From Collinsella sp. AF25-2LB (GTDB lineage: Bacteria > Actinomycetota > Coriobacteriia > Coriobacteriales > Coriobacteriaceae), in contig NZ_QRUF01000007.1 in NCBI RefSeq assembly GCF_003458415.1, positions 1 through 64,000 of the forward strand: a stretch of 64,000 nucleotides of DNA, written 5' to 3'. The notes beneath the pieces were generated by a model. It was not told where the DNA came from and ran no database searches. It worked only from the letters and a program-made list of their open reading frames with translations. Positions 29,347 through 38,759 of this stretch are shown piece after piece. Numbering within the stretch: the stretch's first letter is position 1; each line of letters begins with the position of its first letter. The position numbers and the translations under genes were made by a program.

Positions 29347-31524
29347 ATGAATCTCCGCTCATCTCTTGCCTGCACCTCGAGCGATATCGCTCGCTGGGGA
29401 CTGCGCTCTGTCCTCAAACGCCAGGGCGGCGTACTCCCCGGCCGCATCGCCATGAAGATCGATCCCGAGTTGCTGAGCGACCTCGCTGGCCTTGTCGACC
29501 GCAGCGTGGTGATTACGGGTACTAATGGCAAGACCACCACCTCCAACCTCATCGCCGACGCCGTTGCCGCCAGCGGCGCCACCGTGGTATGCAACCGCGC
29601 CGGCAACAACATGGAGCCGGGCGTGGTGGGTGCGCTGCTCGAGGCCCGCAGTGGCCTTAAGCACACCAGCAGCGGCAAGCGCGTGGGCGTTTTTGAGTGT
29701 GACGAGCTCTACACCGTACGCGTTCTGCCCAAGCTCAAGCCGACGTACTTTGTGCTGCTCAACCTGTTCCGCGACCAGCTGGATCGCTATGGCGAGATCG
29801 ACCATACCCAAGACGTCATCGCCCATGCGTTGGAGCTCTCTCCGACGACAACGCTCATCTACAACGCCGACGACCCGTTGTGTGCCTCGATTGCCGCGCG
29901 CGTTCCCAACGCGAGTATTGCCTTTGGCATCGACGGCGCCACCAACACCGAGTCCGACCGCATTAGCGACTCACGTTTTTGCTCACAGTGCAACGCGCCG
30001 CTGGAGTATGACTACGTGCAATACGGCCAGCTCGGCGCCTACCATTGCCCCTCGTGCGGCTGGGCCCGCCCTGCGCTTGTCCGTCGCGTGACGGACGTGA
30101 AGCTCGGCTGCGACGGCTACGGCTTCGACCTGGTCTTTGGATCTGCGCCCGACGCGGCTGCCGTACACATCGCCACACGCTACAACGGCCTGTACATGGT
30201 CTACAACGTTGCCGCTGCATTCTTTGCCGCACATGAGTTAGGCGTGGATACGGCGCACCTGCAGCCCACGCTCGACGCCTACGTCCCCGCCGGCGGACGC
30301 ATGGGCCGCTGGGATATCGCCGGCCGCACCATCGAGGCCAACCTGGCTAAGAATCCCGTAGGCTTCGATCGACAAATCCAGTCCATCAAGACGGCAGGCG
30401 GCAGACTCTGCGCTTTCTTCCTCAACGACAACGACGCCGACGGCCACGATGTATCGTGGATCTACGACGTCGACTTTGAGCGCATCGCCGACACGCCGGG
30501 TCTTGTCGCCTTTGCCGGAGGCACGCGCGCGCACGACATGCAGGTGCGCCTCAAGTACGCCGGCATCGATGCCGCGATTATCTCGGACGTCGCGCAGGCA
30601 ATTGGCGCCGTGGCAGACGAGGCCGCCGATGACACCTTCTACGCCGTCGCCAACTACACGGCCTTCCCGCCGCTGGTCAAGGAGCTCGACGGGCTGAAAG
30701 GCGCCACCGCCGACGCTGTTGCTGGGCGCGCCGTAGCCCGTGCCGACGGCAGCGCTCTTCCTGTCGGTATCGCGCCAGTCGAGCTTTCGCGCCCGCTGCG
30801 CATCGTCTACCTGTATCCCGATGCCCTTAACCTCTACGGCGACGGCGGCAACGTCATCGCCCTCGAGCGCCGCTGCGCCTGGCGTGGCATTCCCGTGCGC
30901 GTGGACGAGGTCCGTATGGGCGAAACGCTTGATTTGACCGATGCCGATATCGTCATGATGGGTGGCGGCTCCGACCGCGACCAGCTAGCCGTGGCACACG
31001 AGCTGCTCGCCCAAAAAGACAAGGTCGCGGCCTATGTTGAGGATGGCGGCTCGCTGCTTGCCATCTGTGGCAGCTATCAGCTGCTCGGCCGTTCGTACTA
31101 TATGGGCGAAAATCGCATCGAGGGCCTGGGCGTCATTGCCGCCGAAACCGTACGTGGCTCCGATCGCCTGATCGGCAACGTAGCCGTCAAAACCGATCTG
31201 GCACCTGAGCCCTTTGTGGGATTCGAGAACCATGGAGGTCGCACCCTGCTCGACGCGGAGGCAACGCCGCTCGGAACGTCCGTCGTCGCGGGCACCGGCA
31301 ACAACGGCGACGATGGCCTTGAGGGTCTGATCTACAAGGGCGTCATCGGCACGTACCTGCACGGGCCGGCGCTGCCCAAAAACCCCGAACTCGCCGACTG
31401 GCTGATCGCGCATGCCCTCGAGCGCCGCGGCGATGCGCAGGCCACAGCCCTGCTGCCGCTCAAACCCCTCGACGACACCTACGAGCACGCCGCCCACGAC
31501 GCCGCGATGAAGCTCCTCCCCTAA
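29347..31524 (+). CDS. murT-gatD: Lipid II isoglutaminyl synthase, MurT-GatD fusion
   Basis: One 725-residue chain carries both subunits of the enzyme that amidates D-glutamate of lipid II. Residues 1-440 are MurT: Mur-ligase P-loop GTNGKTTT (58-65), the four-Cys ribbon C212/C215 and C234/C237, and the C-terminal DUF1727 part with DNDADGHDVSWIYDVDFE. Residues about 490-690 are a GatD-type class I amidotransferase with nucleophile C574 (LLAICGSYQLLG) and H672 (TYLHGPALPKNP). In Staphylococcus and Streptococcus these are two proteins. The joint is an alanine-rich stretch near 460-490. There is no stop or frameshift between domains. It follows two helical-repeat genes and has its own terminator. 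Confidence 0.92.
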   Translation: MNLRSSLACTSSDIARWGLRSVLKRQGGVLPGRIAMKIDPELLSDLAGLVDRSVVITGTNGKTTTSNLIADAVAASGATVVCNRAGNNMEPGVVGALLEARSGLKHTSSGKRVGVFECDELYTVRVLPKLKPTYFVLLNLFRDQLDRYGEIDHTQDVIAHALELSPTTTLIYNADDPLCASIAARVPNASIAFGIDGATNTESDRISDSRFCSQCNAPLEYDYVQYGQLGAYHCPSCGWARPALVRRVTDVKLGCDGYGFDLVFGSAPDAAAVHIATRYNGLYMVYNVAAAFFAAHELGVDTAHLQPTLDAYVPAGGRMGRWDIAGRTIEANLAKNPVGFDRQIQSIKTAGGRLCAFFLNDNDADGHDVSWIYDVDFERIADTPGLVAFAGGTRAHDMQVRLKYAGIDAAIISDVAQAIGAVADEAADDTFYAVANYTAFPPLVKELDGLKGATADAVAGRAVARADGSALPVGIAPVELSRPLRIVYLYPDALNLYGDGGNVIALERRCAWRGIPVRVDEVRMGETLDLTDADIVMMGGGSDRDQLAVAHELLAQKDKVAAYVEDGGSLLAICGSYQLLGRSYYMGENRIEGLGVIAAETVRGSDRLIGNVAVKTDLAPEPFVGFENHGGRTLLDAEATPLGTSVVAGTGNNGDDGLEGLIYKGVIGTYLHGPALPKNPELADWLIAHALERRGDAQATALLPLKPLDDTYEHAAHDAAMKLLP

Positions 31525-31531
31525 CGCCTCG

Positions 31532-31569
31532 CCACCACAAAGGGGACAGGCACCTTTGTGGTGGTTTTT
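31532..31569 (+). terminator. Terminator after murT-gatD with conserved GGGGACAGG
   Basis: CCACCACAAAGG (31532-31543) pairs exactly with CCTTTGTGGTGG (31553-31564) and TTTTT follows. The loop strand GGACAGG is shared with the hairpin after the sortase gene. Confidence 0.85.
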
Positions 31570-31624
31570 CAGTTTGCCAACGATATGTGAACGGCTAAAA
31601 AAGTCTGCTATACTCTTTCCCGCT

Positions 31625-31701
31625 GTCCCCATCGTCTAGCGGCCAAGGACGCCACCCTTTCAAGGTGGATATCGCGGGTTCGAATCCCGCTGGGGGCACC
31701 A
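31625..31701 (+). tRNA. tRNA-Glu (anticodon TTC)
   Basis: The 77-base gene folds as a standard cloverleaf: acceptor GTCCCCA with TGGGGGC, anticodon stem CCACC/GGTGG with loop CTTTCAA (anticodon TTC at 31659-31661), and T-arm GCGGGTTCGAATCCCGC. The CCA end is encoded (31699-31701). A terminator follows 13 bases later. Confidence 0.97.
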
Positions 31702-31972
31702 TTTGAATTGAAGAGCCCGTTACCCTCGCGGTAGCGGGCTTTTTGCTACCCATGCGCCGGGATTCGAACCCGACAGGGTGCGGAGCTGAGGAAACGCGAA
31801 GCGTTTTCCAGCGCAGCACGCAAGGAGCGAAGCGACGCGGCGAAAGCGGGCGGCGTCAGCCGCACGCGGACATCCCGCTGGGGGCACCATTTAAATTAAG
31901 AAGCCCGTTACCCCCGCGGTGACGGGCTTTTTGCTACCGATATGCCGGGATTCGAACCCGGCAGGGTGCGGA
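31684..31972 (+). repeat. Duplicated tRNA-Glu 3' end with inverted T-arm copies
   Basis: About 100 bp starting in the tRNA T-arm (31684-31785) recurs at 31872-31972: acceptor end with CCA, terminator, then an inverted T-arm (31757-31772 and 31945-31960, CCGGGATTCGAACCCG) and the tail CAGGGTGCGGA. Between the copies lies an AAACGC-GAA-GCGTTT hairpin (31792-31806). The arrangement resembles attachment-site duplication, but the inverted T-arms are unusual and are repeated at tmRNA. Confidence 0.8.
31714..31745 (+). terminator. Terminator after tRNA-Glu
   Basis: AGCCCGTTACC pairs with GGTAGCGGGCT and TTTTT follows. A diverged second copy lies at 31901-31932 in a duplicated segment. Confidence 0.85.
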
Positions 31973-31993
31973 TCCCGGCATCATCGCAAGGCC

Positions 31994-32214
31994 TGTGGTC
32001 AAAAAATGGCAAATATGAGTACTGTTACCATTTTAGTTACAGAGATTTCATGCCTTCAGAAGGCGATTTAGCCGTCAGGCGTCCTACGGCGGAAAAATTG
32101 CAGACGTTTATCGGCTAAGTACTTGGGCATATGTTGCGTAACACTACATATTTTGCAAATAAATAATGCTACAGGACTTGTGACAGTACTCATATTTGAC
32201 GTTTTTTGTCCACA
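31994..32214. mobile_element. 221-bp MITE-like element
   Basis: Terminal inverted repeats of 35 bp (31994-32028 and 32180-32214) match at about 31 positions; both begin TGTGG and contain CAAATATGAGTACTGT. The interior is AT-rich and codes for nothing, so it would need a transposase in trans. No clear target duplication is visible. It sits between the tRNA-Glu fragments and the glutamine synthetase terminator. Confidence 0.75.
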
Positions 32215-32272
32215 ACCCTTTATACCTAGGCAAGTCGGCGGCAAAACGGGCTTCAAAGCGTCCTTCGCAAAC

Positions 32273-32304
32273 AAAAACCGGGGCCCGCATGATGCGGACC
32301 CCGG
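32273..32304 (-). terminator. Terminator after glutamine synthetase
   Basis: A 13-bp stem (one mismatch) at 32279-32304 is followed on the minus strand by TTTTT. Confidence 0.85.
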
Positions 32305-32335
32305 CTCAATACCGTGACGATATGTCAGTTACGCT

Positions 32336-34423
32336 CTACACGTAGAACAGGATGTCGTCGTAAGTCGGGACCGGCCAGTAGTCGGCGGCCACGATCTCCT
32401 CCATGGCATCCACGGCGGCGCGCAGCGTATCCATAGCGGGGACGACCTCGTGTGCATACACGTTGGCCTGCTCCTGACCATCGAGGCCCTCGGCCTTCTG
32501 ATGCACGGCGTCGAGCGCCTTGATGGAGTCGTTGATGGTGGTGATACCGTTGCAGAGCTTGTTGAGCGTGTTCTGCTCGCACTGCATGGCGGCCTCGGCA
32601 CCGGCGGCACGAATAGTCTCAAGGCCCTTAGCGACCTTGGTGGCATAGGCAGTAATGACCGGGCGATAGGTACGACGCGCCTCGCGAACCATCGTGGTAG
32701 CCTCGATGTTCATGAGCTTGTTGTACTTCTCGAGCTTGCAATCGTAGCGGCACTGGGCCTCGGCCTTGGTCAGGACGCCCGTCTCCTCAAAGAGCGCAAT
32801 GGCCTTATCGGAAACAAAGGCGGGCAGGGCGTCGGCCGTGGTCTTGTTGTTGGCAAGGCCGCGCTTCTCGGCCTCGACGGGCCACTCGTCGGAGTAGCCA
32901 TCGCCGGAGAAGAGGATGCGCTGGTGGTCGGTCAGGACCTTCTTGCAGTACTCGAGCGCGGCGTCCTGGAACTCATCCTCGGGCGTACCCTCAAGCGCGT
33001 CGGCGAAGGACTTGAGCGACTTGGCCACGGCGGCATCGAGCACCAGGTTGGAGTCGGAGACGTTCTGCTCGGAGCCGCAGGCACGGAACTCGAACTTGTT
33101 GCCGGTGAAGGCAAACGGGGAGGTGCGGTTGCGGTCGGTGTTGTCCTGCATCAGCTTGGGCAGGGTATCGGCGCCCAGGTCGAGCACGCCGCGCGTGGCA
33201 TGGACGGAAGCCTTACCATCGATGATCTTCTCGACGACCTCGGTAAGCTGGTCGCCCAGGAAGATGGACATAATCGCCGGAGGAGCCTCGTTGGCGCCCA
33301 GACGATGGTCGTTGCCGGCCGAGGCAACAGAGGCGCGCAGGAGTTCCTGATAGTTATCGACGGCCTCGATCACCGCGGTGAGGAAGACGATGAACTGCAG
33401 GTTGTCGAGCGGGGTGTCGCCCGGATCGAGCAGATTCTCGGACTCGGTGCCAAGCGACCAGTTGTTGTGCTTGCCCGAACCATTGATGCCCTCGAAGGGC
33501 TTCTCGTGCAGCAGGCAGACCAAGTCGTGGCGGGAGGCGATGAGCTTCATCTTCTCCATCATGACCAGATTCTGGTCGATGGCCTCGTTGACCTCGCCAT
33601 AGACCGGTGCGAGCTCATGCTGGCAGGGAGCGACCTCGTTGTGCTTGGTCTTGGCGGGAATACCGAGCGCCCACAGCTCATCGTCCAGGTCCTTCATGTA
33701 GGCCGAGACGGTGGGGCGGATAGCGCCAAAGTAGTGCTCCTCGAGCTCCTGGCCCTTGCATGGAGCAGCACCAAAGAGGGTGCGGCCGGTGATGACCAGG
33801 TCCTTGCGCTTGCGGTAAGCGTCCTTCTTGATCAGGAAGTACTCCTGCTCGTCGCCCACGGAAGGAACGACCTTCTTGGGGGTCTTACCGAACAGCGCCA
33901 AAACGCGCTTAGACTCACGCGAGAGCGCGGTCATGGAACGCAGCAGCGGGGTCTTCTTGTCCAGGGCCTCGCCCGTGTAGGAGCAGAAAGCCGTGGGGAT
34001 GCACAGGACATCGTCCTTGATAAAGGCGGGGCTGGTGGGATCCCAAGCGGTGTAGCCACGGGCCTCGAAGGTGGCGCGCAGGCCGCCGTTGGGGAAGCTG
34101 GAGGCGTCCGGCTCGCCCTGGATGAGGTTCTTGCCCGTAAACTTGGTAATGGCGGTGCCGTCGTGGTTGGGCTCCAGGAAGCTGTCGTGCTTCTCGGAAG
34201 TAATGCCCGAAAGAGGCTGGAACCAATGTGCGTAGTGCGTCGCGCCCTTGGAGATGGCCCAGACCTTCATGGCATGGGCAACGGCGTTGGCCACATCCAG
34301 GTCGAGCGGCTCACCGCCCTCGAGGGTTGCAGCAAGGCGCTTCCAAATGTCCTTGGGGAGGTAGTCCTTCATGACTTCCTCAGAGAACACCATGGTCCCG
34401 AAGCGGTCAGTAAGTTCGGCCAT
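32336..34423 (-). CDS. glnN: Glutamine synthetase type III
   Basis: The 695-residue chain matches the GSIII family, longer than GSI (about 470). It makes glutamine from glutamate, ammonia and ATP. Visible signatures are GDEQEYFLI (metal-binding glutamates), [15 protein letters not shown], and [13 protein letters not shown] (glutamate/ATP site). The C-terminal GSIII-specific helical region runs from about 580. ATG 34423 has AAGGGAG upstream; the frame extends 21 codons further without support. Upstream 34,424-34,849 holds promoters but no riboswitch I recognise. Confidence 0.93.
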   Translation of the reverse strand: MAELTDRFGTMVFSEEVMKDYLPKDIWKRLAATLEGGEPLDLDVANAVAHAMKVWAISKGATHYAHWFQPLSGITSEKHDSFLEPNHDGTAITKFTGKNLIQGEPDASSFPNGGLRATFEARGYTAWDPTSPAFIKDDVLCIPTAFCSYTGEALDKKTPLLRSMTALSRESKRVLALFGKTPKKVVPSVGDEQEYFLIKKDAYRKRKDLVITGRTLFGAAPCKGQELEEHYFGAIRPTVSAYMKDLDDELWALGIPAKTKHNEVAPCQHELAPVYGEVNEAIDQNLVMMEKMKLIASRHDLVCLLHEKPFEGINGSGKHNNWSLGTESENLLDPGDTPLDNLQFIVFLTAVIEAVDNYQELLRASVASAGNDHRLGANEAPPAIMSIFLGDQLTEVVEKIIDGKASVHATRGVLDLGADTLPKLMQDNTDRNRTSPFAFTGNKFEFRACGSEQNVSDSNLVLDAAVAKSLKSFADALEGTPEDEFQDAALEYCKKVLTDHQRILFSGDGYSDEWPVEAEKRGLANNKTTADALPAFVSDKAIALFEETGVLTKAEAQCRYDCKLEKYNKLMNIEATTMVREARRTYRPVITAYATKVAKGLETIRAAGAEAAMQCEQNTLNKLCNGITTINDSIKALDAVHQKAEGLDGQEQANVYAHEVVPAMDTLRAAVDAMEEIVAADYWPVPTYDDILFYV

Positions 34424-34849
34424 ACGGAACTCCCTTCGTATCGGCACCGCGTGAGAAGCGGTGTTGATTACTAACGAACGAGTCATAGCTTAGACTCGCC
34501 GTGTTTCCGCGACATTACCGTTATGTTGCTGTCGCGAAACCAATCAATGAGGTTACCCTATCGAGGCGGCGTTGCCACCCTCAACAGCCAATCAACTGCA
34601 TAAATTGCAGACCTCTCCCCATAGTTTAAGGGTAGTCAATTTGGGATGGAGCTCTATTAACTGGTATTTTGCATCAGATACCAGTCTTTATAGTCCGTGC
34701 CTAGATTAGCCGCTCTGTTATAGAGAAAGCCGATAGCAAGGCATCTTTGATTGGTATCCTCAAATAGCGAGTGAAACTCCACCGTGGCACAGTGGTGCTG
34801 TAGAATCCTTACAACACATCACACTATTACGTATCTAGAGGAGCACGAT
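34424..34849. promoter_or_regulatory. Divergent promoter region glnN / metF
   Basis: No gene or known riboswitch fold is seen. A small dyad (CTGGTA ... TACCAG, about 34658-34687) and an AT-rich stretch are the only structures. I looked for a SAM-I or cobalamin riboswitch before metF and found none. Confidence 0.35.
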
Positions 34850-35722
34850 ATGCGCGTCGACGAGGTTTTTAAGCAGGCAGCATCCCAGGGCACCGCGCCC
34901 ATTTCGTTTGAGATGTTCCCGCCCAAGGGCGAACTGACCCTCGACATGGCTCGCGAAGTGGCAGGCAATCTGTGCAAGCTTTCGCCGAGCTTTGTCTCGG
35001 TCACCTGCTCGGCCGGCGGCTCGGGCAACGGTGCCGCCACCGCCCCCATCGCGCATATGATTACGAGCGAATTCGACACGCCCTCGGTGGCACACCTTAC
35101 CTGCGTGGGCCGGTCGCATGCCGATATCGCCGCCAAGATCGATGAGTATCGCTCGGCCGGCGTGGAAAACGTGCTGGCCCTGCGCGGCGATCTTCCCGCC
35201 GGCGCGACCGAGGACGACAAGCCCGCCTCCGACTACGCCTACGCCCGCGACCTCATCCCCGAGCTCGTCGACGCCGGCTTTTGCGTGGGCGCCGCAGCCT
35301 ACCCCGAGGGCCACATTGCCTGTGAGGACCTCAACGTCTCGGTCGAACACCTCAAGCAAAAACAGGACGCCGGCGCGAGCTTCTTTGTGACGCAGCTTTT
35401 CTTTGATAACGAGTGCTTCTACCGTTTTCGCGAGCTTGCCGACAAGGCCGGCATCACCGTGCCCATTACCGCGGGCATTATGCCGTTTATGGGCAAGTCG
35501 CAGATCAGCCGCATGGTCTTTATGTGCGGCGCGTCGCTGCCCTCCCCCGTCATCAAGATTCTCGCCAAGTACGAGAACGACCCCGAGAGCCTGCAGGCAG
35601 CCGGTGTAGATTATGCCGCCCGTCAGCTTTGTGACCTCAAGGAGCACGGTGCCGACGGCCTGCACCTGTACACTATGAACCGTCCTGCAATCGCCGCGAC
35701 CATTATGGAGCGCCTGGGGTAA
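34850..35722 (+). CDS. metF: 5,10-methylenetetrahydrofolate reductase
   Basis: The 290-residue flavoprotein reduces methylene-THF to the methyl-THF used by MetH. It has the N-terminal SFEMFPPK motif with the catalytic Glu, NVLALRGDLP at the flavin site and VTQLFFDNECFYRF. ATG 34850 has an AGAGGAG site. Its TAA overlaps the next start (TAATG), coupling it to the MetH reactivation gene. Length is normal. Confidence 0.93.
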   Translation: MRVDEVFKQAASQGTAPISFEMFPPKGELTLDMAREVAGNLCKLSPSFVSVTCSAGGSGNGAATAPIAHMITSEFDTPSVAHLTCVGRSHADIAAKIDEYRSAGVENVLALRGDLPAGATEDDKPASDYAYARDLIPELVDAGFCVGAAAYPEGHIACEDLNVSVEHLKQKQDAGASFFVTQLFFDNECFYRFRELADKAGITVPITAGIMPFMGKSQISRMVFMCGASLPSPVIKILAKYENDPESLQAAGVDYAARQLCDLKEHGADGLHLYTMNRPAIAATIMERLG

Positions 35723-36513
35723 TGGAAAAACCGCACATCGATACAACCACTGTCGAAGTGCCGGCCGACCTTGCGTCGCCGGCGCTTTACCGTGTCGATG
35801 CTGCGCACCATCCCCGTGTCGACCGTGCCGAGATGCTGCGGTATCTGGGTTACGGCGGCCAGCAGATTGAGCCCGAACTGTCACGACGTATTGAGCTTGT
35901 CGTTGAACGCCTGGAATTGGACATTGAGCCCCGTGGCGTGCGCCGCGTATTTGCCGTCGATGCCACGGGCGTGGACGAACAGGGCAAGCCTTGCATCCGT
36001 CTGGTCGGCACCAACGTTGAGCTGCGCGGTCGTGATATCTATCGACATCTCAAAGACGCCCGCTTTGCCGCGCTCATGGCATGCACTCTCGGCATGGATG
36101 CTGAGCGCCGTTTGCGCACCACGGGAGCCCAACATCCCCTGGAGGGCGCCGTGCTCGACGCCGCGTGCTCCGCTTACGTGGAAGCCGCCGTTGAGCAAAT
36201 GGACCAGCAGGTCAAGATGGACGCCGCCGTTCATGGGCTCGCCGGCAACTGGCGCTTTAGCCCCGGCTACGGCGACTGCCCGCTCTCGGCCCAGCGCTCG
36301 ATCGTCAATGCGCTCAACGCCACGCGGCTCATCGGCCTGACCGTCACGCCCACCAGCCTGCTCATGCCCACTAAAAGCGTGACAGCGGTGATCGGCCTGT
36401 TCGACGGCGAAGTCCACGACGCCCAGAGCCGCCCCACCTGCAATATCTGCCGCATGCGCGAGCACTGCCGCTTCCGCGCCGCCCACACCACCTGCTATTC
36501 GCATTCTGAATAA
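35722..36513 (+). CDS. Methionine synthase reactivation-domain protein
   Basis: The 263-residue protein corresponds to the SAM-binding activation domain normally at the C-terminus of MetH, supplied here as a separate chain. SPGYGDCPLSAQRSIVNAL matches the domain's SAM loop region. The tail is Cys-rich (RPTCNICRMREHC), which could bind metal. The MetH at 38,743 lacks this domain, so the two complement each other to re-methylate oxidised cobalamin. It is coupled to metF; two restriction genes separate it from metH. Confidence 0.82.
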   Translation: MEKPHIDTTTVEVPADLASPALYRVDAAHHPRVDRAEMLRYLGYGGQQIEPELSRRIELVVERLELDIEPRGVRRVFAVDATGVDEQGKPCIRLVGTNVELRGRDIYRHLKDARFAALMACTLGMDAERRLRTTGAQHPLEGAVLDAACSAYVEAAVEQMDQQVKMDAAVHGLAGNWRFSPGYGDCPLSAQRSIVNALNATRLIGLTVTPTSLLMPTKSVTAVIGLFDGEVHDAQSRPTCNICRMREHCRFRAAHTTCYSHSE

Positions 36514-36622
36514 AATGTCAATTGATGGCACGGTATCGAGGGAATCTCATCCGTATGTAAGCGGATGTCCTCACAAACAAGTACCATAAGATTCCAAATA
36601 ACAACTATCTGAAAGCCAGTAC

Positions 36623-37783
36623 ATGCACAACATTCTGCAGTTCTCGCCACAACTAACCGCGCTTGAGTTTTTTTCAGGCATTGGCTTGGCTCGTGCCGGC
36701 ATGGCAAAAGCCGGAATCAAAACAATCTGGGCAAATGACATAGACCATACTAAATGCGCCATGTACGGCCAGTGTTGGGGCGATGAGCATCTAGTCGAGC
36801 AGGATGTCCACACACTCGACCCCGACTTAATACCCCAAGCCGACATCGCATGGGCGTCAAGCCCTTGCACAAACTTATCTCTCGCGGGAAACAGGGAGGG
36901 ACTTATCTCTGGCAAAGAGTCCAGTGCGTTCTTTGGCTTTATTAAGGCCATCGAAGGAATGGGCGATCGTGCCCCGCGGGCACTTGTTCTCGAAAATGTC
37001 ATCGGCCTTGCCACGTCTAATAACAGTGATGACTTTAGACTCGTTTGCCAGGAATTTAATCGTTTAGGCTATTCATGCGACGCTTATTTTATCGATGCAC
37101 GGCACTGGCTTCCCCAGTCACGCCCCCGCATGTTTGTCGTCGGATTAAAAAACCCTCTTCCCAACAGCCGACTCGATTCCTCGCTTCGTCCTGAAAAGGT
37201 CTCCTGGATTCACTCCGACCCTTCACTCATTACGCACGTCTCTCACCTAAACGAGCCAAGTCCACTTCGCATGACGGGCCTTGCAACGGTTGTTGAAAAT
37301 ATTCCCGAGAACGACAAGCGTTGGTGGAACAAAAACCAAGTACAAGCATTTATCGACTCACTTGCACCGCATCAAGCAGAGCGCCTTCAGCGCTTCTTAA
37401 ATGCCAAAGAAAAAATTGTTCGCACTGCTTACCGTCGCACGCGATCGGGCGTTGTGCGCTGGGAAATCCGTGAAGAAGAAATTGCCGGATGTCTAAGAAC
37501 GGCTCGCGGCGGCTCATCAAGACAGGCAGTCGTTATATGCGAAAACGGAAAGATAGAAGTTCGCTGGATGACTGGAACTGAATATGCCCGTCTCCAAGGT
37601 GTTGACTCATGTCAGTTTAGCGGCTTCTCGGATGCTCAGATTCGCTACGCATTCGGCGATGCAGTTGCCGTGCCAGTTGTCACTTGGCTTATAAAAAATG
37701 CAGTCAAACCCGCGCTTATGTCTTCAAGGAACGGAGTGGACAATAATGGAAATGACCAATTGCTCCTTGAGCGAGCCCGATAA
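36623..37783 (+). CDS. dcm: DNA (cytosine-5-)methyltransferase
   Basis: The 386-residue enzyme has the ordered m5C motifs: I FFSGIGLARAG (16-26), IV SSPCTNLSLAG with nucleophile C82, VI ENV (124-126), VIII QSRPR (165-169), and the C-terminal IX/X region (GTEYARLQG, YAFGDAVAVPV). The target-recognition region lies between about 200 and 300. It is lower in GC than its neighbours, indicating transfer, and is inserted between the MetH reactivation gene and metH. It overlaps the DUF4928 gene by 38 bases. Confidence 0.93.
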   Translation: MHNILQFSPQLTALEFFSGIGLARAGMAKAGIKTIWANDIDHTKCAMYGQCWGDEHLVEQDVHTLDPDLIPQADIAWASSPCTNLSLAGNREGLISGKESSAFFGFIKAIEGMGDRAPRALVLENVIGLATSNNSDDFRLVCQEFNRLGYSCDAYFIDARHWLPQSRPRMFVVGLKNPLPNSRLDSSLRPEKVSWIHSDPSLITHVSHLNEPSPLRMTGLATVVENIPENDKRWWNKNQVQAFIDSLAPHQAERLQRFLNAKEKIVRTAYRRTRSGVVRWEIREEEIAGCLRTARGGSSRQAVVICENGKIEVRWMTGTEYARLQGVDSCQFSGFSDAQIRYAFGDAVAVPVVTWLIKNAVKPALMSSRNGVDNNGNDQLLLERAR

Positions 37784-38759
37784 AGACATCTTGGATGCCA
37801 TTGAACTCTGGTACGAATCCAAGCGCAGCAAGCGAGGCAACGTCAACCGTAACGTCATGGCGGTTGGCATAGGCATAAGCGAGCTGTTGCAAAACCGTTT
37901 TCCGCTCACCGACGATTATGTGCAATCGGACAAGGGGAGCCAAGTACGAGGCCTAAGTGGAGCATGCATCAAAACAGTTTTAGCCAGACATGGGGAAACG
38001 CGTGCCTTCGCGTCAGAGGGCGGCAGAACCTCACGCGGCACACTCCCGATGGCGCTTGAGCTTGCCACGATTATCAACTCTGCCCTACCCAGTGACATTT
38101 GCGAAGACACTCGTCTTGAAGCTGCGAATGCAATCGCCAATTTCTTCGTCGAGCGAATCCAGGTCGATTTCTTTAACCGGCAGAGAATCAAAGTCGAAAT
38201 CGATCTTCAAAAACCAATTTCTGTCATTGTCGATGATATCCTAGCCGAAGCAAGCCTACGGTCCGATAAGCCAACGGGTACCGTCGCACAGCACCTGGTA
38301 GGTGCAAAACTAGAGATGTTATTTCCAACCATAGAAATCGGAAAAGACAACTCAAACGCCGCCGACCAGCAGACAGACCGTTCTGGCGATTTCCAAATCA
38401 ATGATGCTGCATTTCATGTGACTGTATCGCCAATGGCCAAATTGACCGATCGATGCCGAGATAACATTCGAAATGGCATTCGGCCCATCGTCGTTGTCCC
38501 CCACGATAAAGTTTCCTTCGCTTACGGACTGTTCGAAAGTGAGGGACTCGGCAATCGCGTACAGGTTATCGCACTCGAATCGTTTATCGGCATCAATATT
38601 GAAGAGTTATCGTTCTACAAGCGAGGCCTAATTCGATTAAATGTCGCACGGCTTCTTGCCCACTACAACAAGCGAATCGAAGATATCGAGCCCGACAAAT
38701 CTCTTCAAATAGAAATTCCTCAGTGGGCTCTAGACGAAATGGATGCACATGGCGAATAG
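37746..38759 (+). CDS. DUF4928 family protein, probable restriction endonuclease partner
   Basis: The 337-residue product resembles DUF4928 proteins, which usually sit directly beside m5C methyltransferases and are thought to be their endonucleases. I see no certain catalytic motif; GDFQINDAAFHVTVSP with a following acidic/lysine region could be a PD-(D/E)xK variant. The ATG at 37746 lies inside the end of the methyltransferase gene, and its own 3' end overlaps the metH start by 17 bases. Codon use and GC are lower than metH. Function as nuclease is inferred from pairing. Confidence 0.72.
   Translation: MEMTNCSLSEPDKDILDAIELWYESKRSKRGNVNRNVMAVGIGISELLQNRFPLTDDYVQSDKGSQVRGLSGACIKTVLARHGETRAFASEGGRTSRGTLPMALELATIINSALPSDICEDTRLEAANAIANFFVERIQVDFFNRQRIKVEIDLQKPISVIVDDILAEASLRSDKPTGTVAQHLVGAKLEMLFPTIEIGKDNSNAADQQTDRSGDFQINDAAFHVTVSPMAKLTDRCRDNIRNGIRPIVVVPHDKVSFAYGLFESEGLGNRVQVIALESFIGINIEELSFYKRGLIRLNVARLLAHYNKRIEDIEPDKSLQIEIPQWALDEMDAHGE

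Noticed and set aside
31595..31819. Minus-strand frame over tRNA-Glu
   Set aside because: Translations of this type (PPAGFEPA-like) are known artefacts of tRNA antisense strands.
34424..34849. Riboswitch before metF
   Set aside because: No SAM or cobalamin riboswitch core strands could be recognised; only a short dyad was seen.
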